Source: Propionibacteriaceae bacterium UBA6238
GTDB taxonomy: Bacteria > Actinomycetota > Actinomycetes > Propionibacteriales > Propionibacteriaceae
DNA length: 41,258 nucleotides
Reading direction: 5' to 3'
NCBI GenBank assembly: GCA_002441465.1
Contig: DJWE01000048.1
Span: forward strand, 1-41,258
Below the pieces are notes generated by a model that was not told where the DNA came from, ran no database searches, and saw nothing but the letters and a program-made list of their open reading frames with translations. Position numbers and translations under genes: made by a program. Below are positions 39,666 through 41,258 of this stretch, piece after piece. The stretch's first letter is position 1. Every line of letters starts with the position of its first letter.

Positions 39666-40164
39666 GGTCCTCCAGACACGGCCTCGCCCAGAACTCCCCC
39701 AGCCGAGCCAGGGTCTCATCGCCCAGGGGGTTCACTCCCGGCCCCACGGCGAGAGCGTGCGCGGCGAGAACGTGCAGGCACTTCACCCGAGTGGGCATGC
39801 CCCCGGCACTCACCCCCTCGATCTCGGGCACGCTACCCAGTGCGGCACGGTCGGCGAGGTAGGCCTCATGGGCAGCGGCGTAGGCCGTGGCCAGGTCGGA
39901 GTCCGCGGCGAGACGGTCGTTCATCTCGGTCATCAACCCCTGCGCCTCGAGGGTGGAGCAGGCGGACGTCGCACGCGGGCAGGTCAGGTAGTAGGTGGTG
40001 GGGAACGGTGTTCCGTCCGGCAGTCGGGGCTCGGTGGCCAGCACGCCCGGCTTGCCGCACGGGCAACGCCAGGCCACGCCCGCCACTCCTCTGGCCTCGC
40101 GGCCGAGCTGGGCGGCGACGGACTGCGCGTCGGCAGGAGTGAGCGGTTCAAGCACGCGCGCCAT
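39658..40164 (-). CDS. DUF501 family protein
   Basis: The 168-aa protein has RCPCGKPGVLATEPRLPDGT, PFPTTYYLTCPRATSACSTL and GGMPTRVKCLHVLAAHALA, the conserved core of DUF501 with paired Cys that may bind a metal. The family is almost confined to Actinobacteria and sits between ftsB and ppx, as here. Function is unknown. The ATG at 40164 begins MARVLEPLTPADAQSVAAQL; an upstream in-frame ATG has no homology. Confidence 0.9.
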   Translation of the reverse strand: MARVLEPLTPADAQSVAAQLGREARGVAGVAWRCPCGKPGVLATEPRLPDGTPFPTTYYLTCPRATSACSTLEAQGLMTEMNDRLAADSDLATAYAAAHEAYLADRAALGSVPEIEGVSAGGMPTRVKCLHVLAAHALAVGPGVNPLGDETLARLGEFWARPCLEDHA

Positions 40165-40199
40165 TGTGGCACGGCCGATCCCGGCGGACGCCTGGCGCG

Positions 40200-40766
40200 T
40201 CAGGGAGTGGTGACCTTGCGGGTGGGTGCATCGGCGGTCTGGATCGAGCCCCACAGCCGGTCCCACCAGACCGGGTCGTGCTCACCGGCCGCGAGGGTCT
40301 GCTCGGACTCGATCACCACGCCCCCACCGAGCGGCTTGCCGTCCTCGCCGACCACCCGATAGCCGGTTTCGCCGGGCATCACCCAACCGAGACGCTCCCG
40401 CGCCTGAGCCTTCACGTAGTCGGGGTCATCCCAGCGAGCCAGCTCGGACTGCAGGTCGGCGATCTGGGCGGACCGATCCCGGATCTCCTGCTCCGCCACG
40501 GCAAGGTCGTGCTGCTGGGTCAGATAGACCCGCAGCGACGTGCCGAACGAGATCGCCAGCGCAACGATCACGACCACCATCACCAGAGCCCGCCGGGTGA
40601 GGCCCAGGCCGCGCTGCCAGACCGGGACGCTCGTCCGCTCCTCGGCGGACGGGGCCGCCTGCGGCGGGGTGACCGGGCTCGACGTACGCGACGACGTCCG
40701 GGTGCGCCTTGGGGTGCGTCCCGGACCGGTGCTCGTACTGCGCGGGCTACGCGTTGCGCGTGCCAT
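40200..40766 (-). CDS. ftsB: Septum formation initiator FtsB/DivIC family protein
   Basis: The 188-aa protein has a Ser/Thr/Pro/Arg-rich cytoplasmic N-terminus (about 55 residues), one transmembrane helix (LVMVVVIVALAISFG), and a coiled coil (VAEQEIRDRSAQIADLQSEL). The family C-terminal motif WDDPDYVKAQARERLGWVMP follows. It acts in the FtsQLB-type division complex. It lies downstream of eno, as is usual in Actinobacteria, with a strong terminator between the two. Confidence 0.9.
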   Translation of the reverse strand: MARATRSPRSTSTGPGRTPRRTRTSSRTSSPVTPPQAAPSAEERTSVPVWQRGLGLTRRALVMVVVIVALAISFGTSLRVYLTQQHDLAVAEQEIRDRSAQIADLQSELARWDDPDYVKAQARERLGWVMPGETGYRVVGEDGKPLGGGVVIESEQTLAAGEHDPVWWDRLWGSIQTADAPTRKVTTP

Positions 40767-40857
40767 CGTCCTCGGCCCTCATCGCGTCAAGGATAGGTGG
40801 ACGCCTCGGAGGCACCCGAGCGGACGCGCTGGCCGCCGCGGGGTTCGGACAACAACC

Positions 40858-40887
40858 GGGCGCCGGCGGGAGAACCCGCCGGCGCCC
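40858..40887 (-). terminator. Terminator of eno
   Basis: GGGCGCCGGCGGG (40858-40870) pairs perfectly with CCCGCCGGCGCCC (40875-40887) around AGAA. It begins 14 bp after the eno stop. No T-tract is present. Downstream ftsB then requires its own promoter or read-through. Confidence 0.8.
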
Positions 40888-40900
40888 GTGATGGTGTAGC

Positions 40901-41258
40901 TCAGGCCTTGAACCGCGGGAACGCGGACGCTCCGGCGTAGCGCGCGGCGTCGTCCAGGTCCTCCTCGATCCGGAGCAGCTGGTTGTACTTCGCGACCCGC
41001 TCGGTGCGAGCCGGGGCGCCGGTCTTGATCTGGCCGCAGCCCAGTGCCACGGCGAGGTCGGAGATCGTGGTGTCCTCGGTCTCGCCGGAACGGTGGCTCA
41101 TCATCGTGGAGTAACCGCTGCGATGGGCCAAGGTGACCGCGTCGATGGTCTCGGTGAGCGAGCCGATCTGGTTCACCTTCACCAGCAGCGCGTTCGCGGT
41201 GTCGGTATCGATGCCCTTCTGCAGCCGGGTCACGTTGGTCACGAACAGGTCGTCGCCG
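40901..41258 (-). CDS. eno: Enolase (partial, 5' end outside window)
   Basis: About 119 C-terminal codons are visible, running off the right edge. GDDLFVTNVTRLQKGI, LLVKVNQIGSLTETIDAV (with a catalytic Lys), STMMSHRSGETEDTTISDLA and GQIKTGAPARTERVAKYNQL (second active-site Lys) are highly conserved. The enzyme converts 2-phosphoglycerate to phosphoenolpyruvate. It heads the eno-ftsB-DUF501-ppx group. Confidence 0.97.
   Translation of the reverse strand, partial: GDDLFVTNVTRLQKGIDTDTANALLVKVNQIGSLTETIDAVTLAHRSGYSTMMSHRSGETEDTTISDLAVALGCGQIKTGAPARTERVAKYNQLLRIEEDLDDAARYAGASAFPRFKA

Overview
This window is chromosomal DNA of a high-GC actinobacterium, most plausibly from the Propionibacteriales. 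That placement is inference and rests on gene content. Mycothiol S-conjugate amidase (Mca) implies mycothiol as the main thiol. The eno-ftsB-DUF501-ppx cluster, DUF4307, DUF2277, the short GreA and several GTG/TTG or apparently leaderless starts are all typical of Actinobacteria. No rRNA, CRISPR array or complete insertion sequence was seen; one tRNA gene is present.

Layout. 1-4.3 kb (minus strand): glycerol catabolism, glpK-glpA-glpB, with glpB running off the left edge. 4.4-6.9 kb: a RuBisCO-like protein (form IV type) divergent from a HAD phosphatase, with a matched pair of palindromic sites between them. 7-18.6 kb: housekeeping and stress genes, namely mca with a 54-aa membrane protein, DUF4307, greA, a DUF2089/beta-repeat pair, an AI-2E-type permease, ung, msrA, an orphan LacI regulator, DUF2277, an SRPBCC protein, a Ca2+/H+ antiporter, a frameshifted mpg and a lipoprotein. 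18.6-25.3 kb: an orphan D12-class DNA methylase coupled to a zinc metallopeptidase, a NUDIX protein, a Bax inhibitor-1 protein, and a PadR-controlled drug-type ABC exporter. 25.4-26.6 kb: DoxX and a divergent MarR regulator with nested operators, followed by a DODA dioxygenase remnant. 26.6-36.4 kb: one long plant-glycoside operon read leftward, lacI - binding protein - two permeases - GH78 alpha-L-rhamnosidase - GH3 beta-glycosidase. 36.5-38.7 kb: MarR/VOC pair, a truncated Rossmann gene, DUF2500, an excisionase-like ORF and a tRNA, which looks like an eroded integration site. 38.7-41.3 kb: ppx, DUF501, ftsB and the 3' part of eno.

How the genes work together. Glycerol is phosphorylated by GlpK and oxidised by GlpAB to dihydroxyacetone phosphate. 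The neighbouring RuBisCO-like protein and phosphatase suggest a sugar-acid or sugar-phosphate side pathway whose products could enter the same triose pool; this is a hypothesis. The GH78/GH3/ABC operon imports rhamnosylated glycosides and appears to hydrolyse them inside the cell, because neither hydrolase has a signal peptide. A LacI repressor autoregulates that operon through two 14-bp palindromes around its promoter.

The most unusual non-coding content is a family of 26-bp elements (eight copies at three gene-end loci, as inverted pair, tandem and mixed arrays), two near-identical hairpins in opposite orientation bounding about 300 bp without a recognisable gene, and a tRNA with a UAA (leucine) anticodon but a short, class-I variable loop.
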